Shown: piece after piece, positions 28,300 through 38,739 of the stretch
How the letters are laid out: every line of letters starts with the position of its first letter
Numbering within the stretch: the stretch's first letter is position 1
Assembly (NCBI RefSeq): GCF_900603025.1
Contig: NZ_LR026975.1
Coordinates: 3,038,001-3,102,000 of the forward strand
Direction: 5' to 3'
Length of the DNA stretch: 64,000 nucleotides
DNA from: Mycolicibacterium hassiacum DSM 44199
GTDB lineage: Bacteria > Actinomycetota > Actinomycetes > Mycobacteriales > Mycobacteriaceae
The notes under the pieces: model-generated
The model's input: the letters and a program-made list of their open reading frames with translations, nothing else
Told to the model about the DNA's origin: nothing
The model's database searches: none
Made by a program: the position numbers and the translations under genes

Positions 28300-29448
28300 G
28301 TGCGCCGAGACATCTTCGAACCCGAACACGACGAATTCCGGGCCACCGCCCGCTCGTTCTTCGAGACCGTCTGCGTGCCCCACACCGAGGAATGGGAGCG
28401 GCGCGGCTACGTCGACCGCGAGGCGTGGCGGGAGGCCGGCAAGCTGGGCCTGATCGGCTGGGAGATGCCCGAAGAGTACGGCGGTCTGGGCATCAAGGAC
28501 TTCCGGTACAACGCGATCGTCAACGAGGAGTTCTGGGGTACCGGCGCCGTCGGCATCGGGCTCGGCGTGCAGAACGACATCCTCGCCGGCTACTTCTCGG
28601 AACTGACCACCGACGAGCAGAAGAAGCGGTGGCTGCCCGGTTATGTGTCCGGCGAACTGATCACCGCGATCGCGATGTCCGAACCCGGGGCCGGCTCCGA
28701 CCTCGCCAACATCAGGACCTCCGCGCGCCGCGACGGCGACCACTGGGTCATCAACGGCACCAAGACGTTCATCTCCAACGGCATGCTGGCCGACCTGGTG
28801 GTCGTGGTGTGCCGCACCGATCCCGATGCCGAGAAGCCCCATAAGGGCATCAGCCTGATCGTCGTCGAGTCCGGCACCCCCGGCTTCTCTCGCGGCCGCA
28901 AACTGGACAAGATCGGCCAGTGGTCCGCCGACACCGCCGAGTTGATCTTCGAGGACGTGCGGGTGCCCGTCGACAACCTCATCGGTGAGGAGAACAAGGG
29001 CTTCTACCACCTCATGCGCAACCTGCCCGCCGAGCGGCTCGGCATCGCGATCCATGCGGCGGCCGCGGCGCGCCGGGCGCTGGAGTTGACCGTGCAGTAC
29101 GCGCAGGACCGCAAGGCGTTCGGCCAGCCCATCGGCACCTTCCAGGTCAACCGGCACGCGATCGCGCAGATGCGCACCGAGCTGGACGTCATGCAGACCT
29201 ACGTCGACAAGTGCGTCATGGCCGTCAACAGCGGCGAGCTGACCGCCGATGAGGCGGCCGGGGCCAAGTGGTGGGCCACCGAGACCCAGTGGCGCATCAT
29301 GGACCGCTGCCTGCAGCTGCACGGCGGTTACGGCTACATCAACGAGTACGAGATCGCCCGGCTGTGGCGCGATGCCCGGGTGCAGCGCATCTACGGCGGC
29401 ACCAACGAGATCATGCTCGACATCGTCGGCCGCGGCATGGGGTTCTGA
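28300..29448 (+). CDS. Acyl-CoA dehydrogenase (FadE family)
   Basis: A 382-residue FAD-dependent acyl-CoA dehydrogenase. Family signatures are TAIAMSEPGAGSDLANIRT (flavin/substrate loop), DRKAFGQPIGTFQVNR and the C-terminal QLHGGYGYINEYEIARLWRD followed by RIYGGTNEIM. The Glu of INEYEIARLW occupies the catalytic-base region. GGAAG lies 7 nt before GTG 28300, which I prefer to the ATG at 28246; it gives the normal family length. Substrate chain length cannot be read. It stands alone downstream of fadH. Confidence 0.9.
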   Translation: MRRDIFEPEHDEFRATARSFFETVCVPHTEEWERRGYVDREAWREAGKLGLIGWEMPEEYGGLGIKDFRYNAIVNEEFWGTGAVGIGLGVQNDILAGYFSELTTDEQKKRWLPGYVSGELITAIAMSEPGAGSDLANIRTSARRDGDHWVINGTKTFISNGMLADLVVVVCRTDPDAEKPHKGISLIVVESGTPGFSRGRKLDKIGQWSADTAELIFEDVRVPVDNLIGEENKGFYHLMRNLPAERLGIAIHAAAAARRALELTVQYAQDRKAFGQPIGTFQVNRHAIAQMRTELDVMQTYVDKCVMAVNSGELTADEAAGAKWWATETQWRIMDRCLQLHGGYGYINEYEIARLWRDARVQRIYGGTNEIMLDIVGRGMGF

Positions 29449-29501
29449 ACCGCATGCCCGGGGCCGGCTGACCCGCCCTCGCCGAGAAATCGCCCGCCGG
29501 G

Positions 29502-32078
29502 CTACGCGGCGAGCGGGGTGTAGGTGGTGGTGCGCTGGCGGGCCGGGCGGCCGATGCCCTCGGCGATCGCGACGAGTTCCTCGACGGTCTTTGCCGACCC
29601 GTGTTCGGATCCGGCCATCCGCGAGATGGTCTCCTCCATCAGGGTTCCGCCGAGATCGTTGGCCCCGCCCTGCAGCATCACCCGGGTGCGCTCGACACCG
29701 AGCTTGACCCAGCTGGTCTGGATGTTGTCGATGCGCCCGTAGAGCATGATCCGCGCCAGCGCATGCACCGCGCGGTTGTCCCGATGGGTCGGCCCGGGCC
29801 GGGAGCCGCCGGCCAGGTACAGCGGCGCGTTCTGGTGCACGAACGGCAGCGGCACGAACTCGGTGAATCCGCCGGTACGGTCCTGGATCTCGCGCAGGAT
29901 CCGCAGATGCGACACCCAGTGCCGCGGCTGGTCCACGTGTCCGTACATCATCGTCGAGCTCGACCGCAGGCCGACCTCGTGCGCGGTGGTGATGATCTCG
30001 ATCCACATCGAGGTGGGCAGCTTGCCCTTGGTCAGCACCCAGCGCACCTCGTCGTCGAGGATCTCGGCGGCCGTGCCCGGAATCGTGTCCAGCCCGGCCT
30101 CTTTCAGCGCGATCAGCCACTCGCGAATGGACAACCCGCTCTTGGTGACCCCGTTGGCGATCTCCATCGGGGAGAACGCGTGCACATGCATCGACGGCAC
30201 CCGGTTCTTGACCGCGCGCACCAGATCGGCGTATCCGGTCACCGGCAGCTCGGGGTCGATCCCGCCCTGCATGCACACCTCGGTCGCACCGGCCACGTGG
30301 GCCTCCCAGGCCCGGTCGGCGACCTCCTGCACCGACAGCGAGAACGCGTCGGCGTCGCCCTTGCGCTGGGCGAACGCGCAGAACCGGCAGCCGGTGTAGC
30401 AGATGTTGGTGAAGTTGATGTTGCGGTTCACCACGAACGTGACGTCGTCGCCGACCGCTTCGCGCCGCAACGAATCAGCAAGAGCGGCAACGGCATCCAG
30501 TGCGGGACCGTCGGCGGTCGCCAGGGCCAGGTACTGGTCGTCGGACAGCCCGGCCGGATCGGCCTCGGCGGCGCGCAACGCGGCGAGCACGTCGGTGTCG
30601 ATGCGTTCCGGCGCCCGCGCGGCGAGCTCGGCGACCTTCTCCCGGACCGACTCCCAGTCACCGAATGCGCTGCCCAGGTCGCTGCGGGTTTCGGTGCGCC
30701 GCCCCTCCTCGTCGATTGACGAGTGGAGATCGGTGCGCCCCAACGATTCCCACGCCTCGTCAGGCTCCTGCCAGGGCCGGCCGACCGGGTTGACGTCGAG
30801 TGCGTACCCGGTCTGCGGGTCGGCCAGCGCCTCGACGTGGCCACGCACCCGCGGGTCGATCCAGGCCACCCCGGCCTGCACGTACTGCGGGTGGGCGGTC
30901 AGCCGCTGCACCAGCTCGTAGCCGGCCTCTTCGGTGATGGCGGCCAGTTCGTCGAGCGCGGGCCACGGTCGCTCCGGGTTGACGTGGTCGGGGGTCAGCG
31001 GCGACACCCCGCCCCAGTCGTCGACACCGGCGCCGATCAGCGCCAGACACTCGTCGCGCGACACCAGGTTCGGCGGGGCCTGGATCCGCATCTTGGGCCC
31101 CATCACCAGGCGGGTGACCGCCACCGTCGCGAGGAAGTCGTCGAAGTCGGCATCGGGCGCCTTGGCCATCGCGGTGTGGTCCTTGGCCCGAAAGTTCTGC
31201 ACGATGACTTCCTGAATGTGCCCGAATTCCTTGTGCACGCGGCGAATCGCGTGAATGGTCTCGGCGCGTTCGGTCAGCGTCTCACCGATACCGACCAGCA
31301 GGCCGGTGGTGAACGGGATCGACAGCCGGCCGGCGTCGGTCAGGGTGCGCAGCCGCACCTCGGGGTCCTTGTCCGGGCTGCCGTAGTGCGCCAGTCCCTT
31401 GGTCTCGAACAACCGCCGGCTGGTGGTCTCGAGCATCATGCCCATCGACGGCGCCACCGGCTTGAGTCGCGACAGCTCCGCCCAGCTCATCACGCCCGGG
31501 TTGAGGTGCGGCAGCAGCCCGGTCTCCTCGAGCACCCGGATCGCCATCGCCCGGACATAGTCCAGCGTGGAGTCGTAACCGCGTTCGTCGAGCCAGGTGC
31601 GCGCCTCCTCCCAGCGCGCCTCGGGCCGGTCGCCGAGCGTGAACAGCGCCTCCTTGCAACCGAGTTCGGCGCCGCGGCGGGCGATGTCGATGATCTCGTC
31701 GGGCTCGAGGTACATACCCTTGCCCTGCACGCGCAGTTTGCCCGGCACGGTGACGAACGTGCAGTAGTGGCAGGTGTCGCGGCACAGGTGGGTCACCGGG
31801 ATGAACACCTTGCGGGAGTAGCTGATCGGCAGCCGGCCGCCGGGTCCCCGGCGGCCGGCGGACTCCAGGCCGGCATCGCGTACCCGCGCCGCGCTCGCGC
31901 ACAGGTCGGCGAGGTCCTCGCCGCGCGCGGTCATCGCGATCGCGGCTTCCTCGACGTTGAGCGCCACGCCGTCCCGGGCTCGCCGCAGCACGCGTCGTAG
32001 CGCTGCGCTGCTGGACCCGGTGCGCCGCGGTGGGACTGTCGGGTTGGGCAGATCGTTGCGCTGCGAATTCAGAGCCAC
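29502..32078 (-). CDS. fbiC: FO synthase (F420 biosynthesis), CofG-CofH fusion
   Basis: An 858-residue bifunctional radical-SAM enzyme making the deazaflavin FO from tyrosine and a pyrimidine. Two radical-SAM [4Fe-4S] motifs are visible: [10 protein letters not shown] in the N-terminal CofG half (about residue 105) and [10 protein letters not shown] in the C-terminal CofH half. The fused form is typical of actinobacteria. I chose GTG 32078 because it gives the family N-terminus and length; the next upstream start adds 15 unlikely residues. An F420-binding Rv1155-like protein is also encoded in this window. Confidence 0.95.
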   Translation of the reverse strand: MALNSQRNDLPNPTVPPRRTGSSSAALRRVLRRARDGVALNVEEAAIAMTARGEDLADLCASAARVRDAGLESAGRRGPGGRLPISYSRKVFIPVTHLCRDTCHYCTFVTVPGKLRVQGKGMYLEPDEIIDIARRGAELGCKEALFTLGDRPEARWEEARTWLDERGYDSTLDYVRAMAIRVLEETGLLPHLNPGVMSWAELSRLKPVAPSMGMMLETTSRRLFETKGLAHYGSPDKDPEVRLRTLTDAGRLSIPFTTGLLVGIGETLTERAETIHAIRRVHKEFGHIQEVIVQNFRAKDHTAMAKAPDADFDDFLATVAVTRLVMGPKMRIQAPPNLVSRDECLALIGAGVDDWGGVSPLTPDHVNPERPWPALDELAAITEEAGYELVQRLTAHPQYVQAGVAWIDPRVRGHVEALADPQTGYALDVNPVGRPWQEPDEAWESLGRTDLHSSIDEEGRRTETRSDLGSAFGDWESVREKVAELAARAPERIDTDVLAALRAAEADPAGLSDDQYLALATADGPALDAVAALADSLRREAVGDDVTFVVNRNINFTNICYTGCRFCAFAQRKGDADAFSLSVQEVADRAWEAHVAGATEVCMQGGIDPELPVTGYADLVRAVKNRVPSMHVHAFSPMEIANGVTKSGLSIREWLIALKEAGLDTIPGTAAEILDDEVRWVLTKGKLPTSMWIEIITTAHEVGLRSSSTMMYGHVDQPRHWVSHLRILREIQDRTGGFTEFVPLPFVHQNAPLYLAGGSRPGPTHRDNRAVHALARIMLYGRIDNIQTSWVKLGVERTRVMLQGGANDLGGTLMEETISRMAGSEHGSAKTVEELVAIAEGIGRPARQRTTTYTPLAA

Positions 32079-32204
32079 GCCCGTGTAACCCCGCCGTCGT
32101 CCGGAATCATCCACACGTCCCATATTGTGAAACCGCTGGGCCTGGCATACCGGTCACAGTAGTCCTCGCCGTCCGTCCGGCGAACGCCCACCGCCCGGAT
32201 CGCC

Positions 32205-32588
32205 TCAGGACGAGCGGTTGACGTGGCGCCACAGCACGAACGCCGGCGGCGCGGCGCCCAGCACGATCAACAACAGCACGGCGTAATACATGACGCCGAT
32301 CCCGCCGAAGACGATGTCGTCGCCGGGTCCGCCGAGCGTCAGCAGGCCGACGGTCAGCAGGAACGTCCACAACGGCAGCGCGGCCACCCGCGGCGAGGAG
32401 GTCCACTGCAGCCCGACCCACACCAGCGCGGCCAGCGCCAGCCCGGCGATCGGGGCGCTGATTGGAGCGGGCACCGTCCCGATGCGCAGCGGAAGGAAGA
32501 AGGCCCCGGCGATCGCGCACAGCACCCCGTCGATGGCGAGCAGGACGAGCACGACCGCCGCGGAACGGTCGGATACCGGTGCGGTCAA
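32205..32588 (-). CDS. Four-helix membrane protein downstream of mshB (Rv1171-like)
   Basis: About 127 residues with four hydrophobic segments (VVLVLLAIDGVLCAIAGAFF; then around PIAGLALAALVWVGL, LWTFLLTVGLLTLGG and MYYAVLLLIVLGAAP) and a short polar tail ending HVNRSS. Function unknown. I set the start at TTG 32588, 2 nt after the stop of a 35-codon ORF that has a strong ribosome-binding site, because that implies translational coupling. A start at 32639 would overlap that ORF. The order mshB - small ORF - this gene suggests one operon; it occupies the place of Rv1171. Confidence 0.65.
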   Translation of the reverse strand: MTAPVSDRSAAVVLVLLAIDGVLCAIAGAFFLPLRIGTVPAPISAPIAGLALAALVWVGLQWTSSPRVAALPLWTFLLTVGLLTLGGPGDDIVFGGIGVMYYAVLLLIVLGAAPPAFVLWRHVNRSS

Positions 32589-32590
32589 TC

Positions 32591-32698
32591 TCAGGTCGGG
32601 ATGCTGTCCAGCAGCGCGGTCAGAGAGCCGATCACCCACTGCAGGCTGTCGCCACGGTCCTGCCAGTGTTGCAGGTTGGGATCCAGATCCTGGTCCAT
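32591..32698 (-). CDS. 35-residue small protein between mshB and the membrane protein
   Basis: The frame begins with ATG at 32698 and codes for MDQDLDPNLQHWQDRGDSLQ and on to the end LLDSIPT. The AAGGGAAGGG that ends 2 nt before the ATG is a strong Shine-Dalgarno. The peptide is acidic and amphipathic with two Trp, and has no signal or membrane segment. Its stop lies 2 nt before the TTG of the following membrane-protein gene. Purine-rich RBS, plausible composition and coupling support a real gene; no family is known to me. Confidence 0.6.
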   Translation of the reverse strand: MDQDLDPNLQHWQDRGDSLQWVIGSLTALLDSIPT

Positions 32699-32753
32699 GG
32701 CCCTTCCCTTCACGCGTCGCCGATGCGGGCTAGCTTACCCGCTCGCGGTCCGG

Positions 32754-33629
32754 CTACCCGAGGTTCAGTCCGGCCAGCAGATCGGTCTCCCACCCGCGGG
32801 CATCGCGCTCCCCCGACCGGCCCGCGGCCAGCACGTAGTGCTCGACCGCGCCGATCGGCAGCACGATCCGGTTCGACAGCGCGAAGGACGCGCCGTCCGG
32901 GGCGACGCTCACCTGGGTGCGGTGCGCCCGCAGGGCGGCCACCTTGGCCGCGAGCTGATCGGGCGCCTCGACGACCGCGTCGATGTCCTCGTCGGCGTAA
33001 CCGAAACCCAACTCGTCGGGTGCGACCCGGATCCAGTCGGGCGGGATGTCACCGAGGGCGGCGAGCCCTTCGGCCAGAGCGCTCTTGGCGACGACGGTCC
33101 AGTACACCTTGGGCACCGACCAGGGTTCGCCCGGGTAGTCGGTGCCGGCCGCGGCGGTCACGGCGGCCATCGTCACCCGGTGCGCCTGGATGTGGTCGGG
33201 GTGCCCGTACCCCCCGCCGGGGTCGTAGGTGACCACGACGTGCGGGCGCAGCTCACGGATGACGGCCACCAGCGCGCCGATCACCTCACGGTCGTCGGCG
33301 TCGACGAAGCGCTGCTGGCGCCGCGCCGGGGTGCCGGCCATCCCCGAGTCGCGCCAGCGGCCGGCGCCGCCGAGATAGTGCGGCCCGTCGGCGCCGAGGG
33401 CCCGCAGCGCCGCGGTGAGCTCGGCGATCCGGTAGCCGCCGAGCTGGTCGGCGTGGTCGACGGCCAGCAGCGCCCATTCGTCCCCGATGACCTCGCCCTC
33501 CTCGCCGAGGGTGCAGGTGACGACCCGTACCTGCGCCCCGCGAGCGGCGTAGTGCGCGATGGTCGCACCGGTGGTGAGGGTCTCGTCGTCGGGATGGGCG
33601 TGGACGAACAGCAGCCGCGGGGTCTCCAT
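32754..33629 (-). CDS. mshB: Mycothiol biosynthesis deacetylase
   Basis: A 291-residue LmbE/PIG-L-type zinc deacetylase that removes acetate from GlcNAc-Ins in mycothiol synthesis. The zinc and catalytic motif is HAHPDDET at the N-terminus and the third ligand is in [22 protein letters not shown] is typical of MshB. The ATG at 33629 gives the usual length. It follows lpqW by 44 nt on the same strand and is followed by two small genes, probably one unit. Confidence 0.94.
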   Translation of the reverse strand: METPRLLFVHAHPDDETLTTGATIAHYAARGAQVRVVTCTLGEEGEVIGDEWALLAVDHADQLGGYRIAELTAALRALGADGPHYLGGAGRWRDSGMAGTPARRQQRFVDADDREVIGALVAVIRELRPHVVVTYDPGGGYGHPDHIQAHRVTMAAVTAAAGTDYPGEPWSVPKVYWTVVAKSALAEGLAALGDIPPDWIRVAPDELGFGYADEDIDAVVEAPDQLAAKVAALRAHRTQVSVAPDGASFALSNRIVLPIGAVEHYVLAAGRSGERDARGWETDLLAGLNLG

Positions 33630-33673
33630 TCGTATCAGCTTGCCGGTCGCCGATCGCGGATCCGCGCCTGACC

Positions 33674-35635
33674 CTACTGGCGGACCTTGGTCCACTCGCC
33701 GGCGTCGCCGACGATGCCGACCGGCACCGGGCCGGACAGGCTGACGTTCTGCACGCTCGGGCCCGCGGCGACGATGGTGTTGTCCTGCAGGATCGGCAGC
33801 ACCGTGGCCAGGTTCCACAACCTCGGCTCGACGGCGTCGATGACGTCGTCGATGTCCTCGGTGCCGCGCAGCGCGGCGTCGATCCTGGGCTGGATGCTGC
33901 GGTCGCAGACACCGGTGATGTTGGACGGCGCCTGGATCAGCTCGCCGGGTGCGGGGGCCGGCGGCTTGGTCGGCGGTGTGGTGGTGGGTGTGCTCGACGG
34001 CTTGGCCCCCGGTCCGGGTGTGGGGTTCGGCGCGGTTCCCGGTGTCTCCTTCGCTGTGGTGGACGGGTTGGTCGTCGACACCGCGGTCGCCTGCAGCGCC
34101 GGGCAGCCGTAGCGGGAGGCCAGCGCCGTCGCGAGGTCGCCGCCGGCGTGGCGCCACCCGACGACTGCGTCGATCTGGTTCTTCGCCAGTGCCTCGCCGT
34201 AGAGCACGACGGGGTCCAGCGCCGACACCGAGGCGGCGATGCCGACGTTGCGCAGCTGGTCGGCGGCGGTGTTGGCGACCGCCACCGAGGTGGGATCGTT
34301 GGCGGCCGCGCCGATGACCAGCGACAGCGGCACCCCGTCCTTGGTGACGCGGCCCCGCTCCCCCGGCCGCGGCGGGGCGGGCGGCGCCGACGGCTCCGAC
34401 GGTTTCGGCGTGGTGCCGCCGGGTATCGGCGTCGAGGTGGTGGCCGACGGGCTGGGCCCGGGGGTCTCGGTCGCGCCGGCCGGGGGCTGATCGGACTCGA
34501 TGACGTAGCCCGCCTCGCGCAGCAGCCCCAGCGCCTCCTCCCGCGACATCGCCGGCGGCGCGGTCGGGGTGTAGCCGGGATCCGACGGGGCACGGATCTG
34601 CGCCTGCGCCAGCGTCACGATGTTGTCGTCGCCCGCGCCGACCGCGGCGAGCAGGTCCACGTCCAGCAGTCCGAGGATCGCCTTGCGCACCCGCACATCC
34701 GACAGCGCGGCCCGCTGGGCGCGCAGCGTCAACTGCAGCACCCGGGGCGTGGCGATCCGCGCGGTGCGCACGTCCGGGATCGCCGACAGCTGGGCGAACG
34801 CCGCCGATCCCCCGTGGACCTGGGCCACCTGGGTGTGGTCGTTGCGCAGCGAGTCGGCCAGCGCCGCCGAATCGCCGCCGCGACGGAACAGCAGCTGATC
34901 GGGTTTGGCGGGCGGACCCCAGTAGCGGTCGTTGCGCGCCAACAGGATCTCGTCGCGCTGCGGGTCGATGTTCTCCACCCGGAACTGACCGCCGGTGACC
35001 GGCAGCGACCGGGCCAGACCTGCGGCGAACCCGCCGGGAATGTCCTTGATGATGTGCGCGGGCAGGATGTTGTTGAACAACTCCCGCCAGGCCGGGTACG
35101 GCTGGGAGAACGTCACCACGGCGGTCTTGCCGCCGTCGACCGACTGCACGCCGGTGATCAGGTCATAGCCCGCCGGGTCGACCACTCCGGGGTGGCTGAC
35201 CATCTGCTGCCACAGGAACCAGTAGTCGTCCGCGGCGATCGGTGCGGTGTCGGTCCACGACGCCTCCGGGCGGATCCGGTAGGTGACGGTGAACGGGTTG
35301 TCGTTGGTCACCTCCGCCGACTCCAGCAACGTGGTGTCGAGCTCCCACCGCGATCCGGTCGGGCTGTCCGGGTCCGGCACCGGCCGGAAGGAGCTGGGCA
35401 GCACCAGCGCGCTGATCGCCGCGTTCACCGGCGACTGATCCGACAGCAGATGCGGGTTGAAGCCCGGGCCGATCCAGTCGATGGCCACGGTGATCTGCAT
35501 GGTCCGGGGCGGCGGGGGCGGCGGTGCCTCGGCGGTTCTGGTGCTCTGCGGCGCCGGGGGCGGTTTGACCGTGCAGGCCGCGGCCAGCGCGATCAGCGCG
35601 AACAGCGCGACTGCGACTCGCACGGGCCTCGGCAC
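33674..35635 (-). CDS. lpqW: LpqW-like lipoprotein, family 5 solute-binding fold
   Basis: A 653-residue lipoprotein. The N-terminus [21 protein letters not shown] carries the lipobox (Ala-Ala-Ala-Cys, Cys at about 21). The rest has the extracellular solute-binding family 5 pattern ([37 protein letters not shown]) but with two Pro/Thr/Ser-rich insertions (about 395-450 and 525-580). In mycobacteria LpqW influences the balance of PIM and LAM synthesis rather than peptide import. GTG 35635 is chosen because it begins the signal peptide. It lies downstream of typA, as Rv1166 is next to Rv1165, and pimE lies 3 kb away. Confidence 0.85.
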   Translation of the reverse strand: MPRPVRVAVALFALIALAAACTVKPPPAPQSTRTAEAPPPPPPRTMQITVAIDWIGPGFNPHLLSDQSPVNAAISALVLPSSFRPVPDPDSPTGSRWELDTTLLESAEVTNDNPFTVTYRIRPEASWTDTAPIAADDYWFLWQQMVSHPGVVDPAGYDLITGVQSVDGGKTAVVTFSQPYPAWRELFNNILPAHIIKDIPGGFAAGLARSLPVTGGQFRVENIDPQRDEILLARNDRYWGPPAKPDQLLFRRGGDSAALADSLRNDHTQVAQVHGGSAAFAQLSAIPDVRTARIATPRVLQLTLRAQRAALSDVRVRKAILGLLDVDLLAAVGAGDDNIVTLAQAQIRAPSDPGYTPTAPPAMSREEALGLLREAGYVIESDQPPAGATETPGPSPSATTSTPIPGGTTPKPSEPSAPPAPPRPGERGRVTKDGVPLSLVIGAAANDPTSVAVANTAADQLRNVGIAASVSALDPVVLYGEALAKNQIDAVVGWRHAGGDLATALASRYGCPALQATAVSTTNPSTTAKETPGTAPNPTPGPGAKPSSTPTTTPPTKPPAPAPGELIQAPSNITGVCDRSIQPRIDAALRGTEDIDDVIDAVEPRLWNLATVLPILQDNTIVAAGPSVQNVSLSGPVPVGIVGDAGEWTKVRQ

Positions 35636-35705
35636 GGTGTTCAGGGTATCGGCCGCCCGCCGGGCCGACCGGGCACGGGAGCGACGGTCGTGCGACGACA
35701 CCGGA

Positions 35706-37595
35706 TCAGCCCCGGGCTTTGGCCCGGGCCTTGGCGCGGGCACGTTGCGCGGCGGACAGCTCCACCTTGCGCACCCGCACCACCTCGGGGGTCACCTCGA
35801 CGCATTCGTCCGGCGCACAGAACTCCATCGCCCGCTCGAGATCGAGCTCGAGCGGTTTGGCGAGCGTCTCCATCACCTCGGCGGTGGAGCTGCGCATGTT
35901 GGTCAGCTTCTTCTCGCGGGTGACGTTGATGTCGAGGTCCTCGGCGCGCGGGTTGACCCCCACCACGTGGCCCTCGTAGGTCTCGTCGCCCGGGGAGACG
36001 AAGAACTGGCCGCGGTCGGCGAGCTGCAACAACGCGTAGGCGGTGACCTGGCCCGAGCGGTCGGACACCAGTGACCCGGTGTGGCGGGCGCGGATCTCGC
36101 CGGCCCACGGCCGCCAGCCGTCGAACACCGCGTTGGCGATGCCGGTGCCACGGGTCTCGGTGAGGAACTCGGTGCGGAAGCCGATCAGCCCGCGGCTGGG
36201 CACGCTGAAGTCCATCCGCACCCAGCCGGCGGCGTGGTTGGTCATGTCGACCATGCGCCCCTTGCGGGCGGCCATCAGCTGGGTGACCGCGCCGACGTAC
36301 TGCTCCGGGATGTCGATGGTCAGCGCCTCGTAGGGCTCGTGCAGCTTGCCGTCGATGGTCTTGGTGACGACCTCCGGTTTGCCGACGGTCAGTTCGAACC
36401 CCTCCCGGCGCATGGTCTCCACCAGCACCGCCAGCGCGAGCTCGCCGCGGCCCTGCACCTCCCACGCGTCGGGCCGGCCGATGTCGACCAGCCGGATCGA
36501 CACATTGCCGACCAGCTCCTGCTCCAGCCGGTTGCGCACCATCCGGGCGGTGAGCTTGTGACCGGGCACCTTGCCGGCCAGCGGGGAGGTGTTGGTGCCG
36601 ATGGTCACCGAGATGGCCGGCTCGTCGACGGTGATGCGCGGCAGCGGGTCCGGGTGATCAGGGTCGGCCAGGGTGTCGCCGATCATGATCTCCGGCAGTC
36701 CCGCGACCGCGACGATGTCGCCGGCGACCGCCTCGTCGGTGGGGCGGCGCTCGACGCCCTCGGTGACCAGCAGCTCGGTGATCTTCGCGGTGGCCACCAC
36801 CGGCTCACCGTCGACCTCACGCAGCCACGCCACCTGTTGGCCCTTGCGCAGCCGGCCGTTGTGGATGCGGATCAGCGCCAGCCGGCCCAGGAACGCCGAC
36901 GCGTCGAGGTTGGTGACGAGCGCCTGCAGCGGTTTGTCCGGATCGCCGCTCGGCGGCGGGATGTACTCGAGCAGCGCGTCGAACAGCGGATCGAGGTTGG
37001 TGCCGTCGGGGACCTGTCCGTCCGGCGGCGGCGTGGTGCTGGCGATACCGGCCCGCCCCGATGCGTACAGGGTGGGCAGGCCCAGCGCCACCTCGGCGGC
37101 CTGCTGGGCCTCCTCGTCCAGGTCGGAGGCGACGTCCAGCAACAGGTCGTGGCTCTCGGAGACGACCTCGGCGATCCGCGCGTCGGGGCGATCGGTCTTG
37201 TTGACCACCAGCAGCACCGGCAGGTGCGCGGCCAGCGCCTTGCGCAGCACGAACCGGGTCTGCGGCAGCGGGCCCTCGGCCGCGTCGACGAGCAGCAGCA
37301 CCCCGTCGACCATGGACAGCCCGCGTTCCACCTCGCCGCCGAAGTCGGCGTGGCCCGGGGTGTCGATGACGTTGATGACGGTGACGCTGCCGTCTGGGTG
37401 GTGGCGGTGAACAGCGGTGTTCTTGGCCAGGATGGTGATGCCCTTTTCCCGCTCCAGATCGCCGGAGTCGAGAATCCGCTCGGTGGTGTCGTCGCCGCGG
37501 TGCCGCAGCGCACCGGACTGCCGCAGCATCGCGTCGACCAGCGTCGTCTTCCCGTGGTCGACGTGTGCCACTATGGCGACGTTACGAAAATCCAC
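35706..37595 (-). CDS. typA: Ribosome-associated GTPase TypA/BipA
   Basis: A 629-residue translational GTPase. G1 is [10 protein letters not shown]3 is DTPGHADF and G4 is NKTDRPDA; the EF-G-like domains follow, with the BipA-specific C-terminal part. It binds ribosomes and supports growth under stress or low temperature. The GTG at 37595 begins [18 protein letters not shown], the family N-terminus. It is divergent from a small Cys-rich ORF and 70 nt upstream of lpqW. Confidence 0.95.
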   Translation of the reverse strand: MDFRNVAIVAHVDHGKTTLVDAMLRQSGALRHRGDDTTERILDSGDLEREKGITILAKNTAVHRHHPDGSVTVINVIDTPGHADFGGEVERGLSMVDGVLLLVDAAEGPLPQTRFVLRKALAAHLPVLLVVNKTDRPDARIAEVVSESHDLLLDVASDLDEEAQQAAEVALGLPTLYASGRAGIASTTPPPDGQVPDGTNLDPLFDALLEYIPPPSGDPDKPLQALVTNLDASAFLGRLALIRIHNGRLRKGQQVAWLREVDGEPVVATAKITELLVTEGVERRPTDEAVAGDIVAVAGLPEIMIGDTLADPDHPDPLPRITVDEPAISVTIGTNTSPLAGKVPGHKLTARMVRNRLEQELVGNVSIRLVDIGRPDAWEVQGRGELALAVLVETMRREGFELTVGKPEVVTKTIDGKLHEPYEALTIDIPEQYVGAVTQLMAARKGRMVDMTNHAAGWVRMDFSVPSRGLIGFRTEFLTETRGTGIANAVFDGWRPWAGEIRARHTGSLVSDRSGQVTAYALLQLADRGQFFVSPGDETYEGHVVGVNPRAEDLDINVTREKKLTNMRSSTAEVMETLAKPLELDLERAMEFCAPDECVEVTPEVVRVRKVELSAAQRARAKARAKARG

Positions 37596-37651
37596 GGCGG
37601 TGATTGTCGCAGTGCGATCGGCTGAACACGAAAACGAGAGACGACCGTCAC

Positions 37652-37822
37652 TTGAAGCCCAGCAAGCTGTTGGACCTCGAACCCAAGAGGAAATGCTGCC
37701 GTAGCAAACCCCGATGCAAACGGTGTCCGGTCGTCGTCCACCAGGTGCGCAAGGCCGAGCGCAACGGCATGCGCGGCAAGGAACTGCTGAAGGTGTACAA
37801 GCGGGCGCGGCGGCGCAAGTAG
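37652..37822 (+). CDS. 56-residue Cys-rich basic protein
   Basis: A small frame with TTG start at 37652 coding for [20 protein letters not shown] and then [15 protein letters not shown], ending [10 protein letters not shown]. Four Cys (CC-x5-C-x2-C) with a following His suggest metal or nucleic-acid binding; the net charge is strongly positive. The frame continues 16 codons upstream to another TTG (37604), but those residues look unrelated. No strong ribosome-binding site is seen. It lies in the gap where M. tuberculosis has narGHJI between typA and mutT2. I think it is a conserved actinobacterial small protein of unknown function. Confidence 0.6.
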   Translation: MKPSKLLDLEPKRKCCRSKPRCKRCPVVVHQVRKAERNGMRGKELLKVYKRARRRK

Positions 37823-37914
37823 CCGAGAGGTTCCTGCGACAACGCAGAGCGCGGCGCCGAGGCGGAATCCACCCGAGGTGGGGTGCGCTTCGGAAATGCC
37901 CGCGTCACAGCGAC

Positions 37915-37929
37915 TTCGGCCACCGAAGC
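37915..37929. terminator. Short hairpin after the Cys-rich ORF
   Basis: CTTCGG (37915-37920), 3-nt loop CCA, CCGAAG (37924-37929). It lies between the convergent Cys-rich ORF and mutT2 and is the clearest hairpin in that gap. No T-run follows. Confidence 0.35.
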
Positions 37930-37969
37930 GGCCCGGCACCGCCGCGTGACACCCGCCCGCCGACTCGGA

Positions 37970-38371
37970 CTACCGACCACCCAGCGCCGCGCGCAGCGCC
38001 GGCAGCCAGGTGCGGTCGGCGGGAACCCAGGCCAGCTCGTCGAGTTCGTCGACGGTGATCCACCGGATTGCGCGGTGGTCGTTGACGTGCAGCTGCCCGC
38101 CGGTCTGTCGCACCAGGTAGGCGCGCAACGCGATCGTCGGGCTCAACGCGACGTCGGCGCCCAACCGGGCCCCGACGCTGACCTCGATGCCGAGTTCCTC
38201 GTGCAGTTCCCGCGCCAGCGCCGCCTCATCGCTTTCCCCGGGCGCAACCTTGCCGCCGGGCAGCTCCCACAACCCGGCCAGCTCCGGCGGCCGCGCGCGC
38301 TGCGCCACCAGCAACGAGCCGGCGTTGATCAGCGCGCCGGCGACGACGACAGACGTTGGTTCCGCGGGCAT
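37970..38371 (-). CDS. mutT2: Nudix 8-oxo-dGTP/CTP diphosphatase, MutT2-like
   Basis: A 133-residue Nudix enzyme with a canonical box, GGKVAPGESDEAALAREL followed by HEELGI. It starts at ATG 38371; an upstream start at 38401 would add ten residues outside the fold. Small MutT proteins clean oxidised or cytosine nucleotides from the pool; Rv1160 (MutT2) holds this position, and the C-terminal LDELAWVPADR is similar. Substrate is inferred. Confidence 0.85.
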   Translation of the reverse strand: MPAEPTSVVVAGALINAGSLLVAQRARPPELAGLWELPGGKVAPGESDEAALARELHEELGIEVSVGARLGADVALSPTIALRAYLVRQTGGQLHVNDHRAIRWITVDELDELAWVPADRTWLPALRAALGGR

Positions 38372-38454
38372 CGCGGCAGACGATAACCCACCGGTGAACA
38401 CGCCGCGGGATTCTGCCCGCCGCCGTCCCCCGCCTGCGGGCGTACGGTTTCGGT

Positions 38455-38739
38455 ATGGCTGTGTTATCCGACGAACAGATCGCTGCCGCGCTCGCCGATC
38501 TGCCCGGTTGGGAGCACGCCGACGGCGTGCTGCGCCGCTCGGTCACATTCCCCAGGTTTCTCGACGGCATCGAGGCGGTGCGCCGCGTGGCCGAGCAGGC
38601 GGAGGCAAGGGATCATCACCCTGACATCGATATCCGTTGGCGCACGGTCACTTTTGCATTGGTGACGCATTCGCAGGGCGGAATCACCGACAAGGACGTC
38701 GAGCTGGCCGGGATCATCAACGCCGTCGTCGACCGGTAG
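38455..38739 (+). CDS. 4a-hydroxytetrahydrobiopterin (pterin-4a-carbinolamine) dehydratase
   Basis: A 94-residue PCD-fold protein. The catalytic motif is [13 protein letters not shown] (about residues 51-63), with [15 protein letters not shown] further on. The family recycles pterin cofactor; in mycobacteria the physiological partner is unclear, since pterin-dependent hydroxylases are rare. It matches Rv1159A in position and size. It overlaps pimE tail to tail by 23 nt. Confidence 0.9.
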   Translation: MAVLSDEQIAAALADLPGWEHADGVLRRSVTFPRFLDGIEAVRRVAEQAEARDHHPDIDIRWRTVTFALVTHSQGGITDKDVELAGIINAVVDR

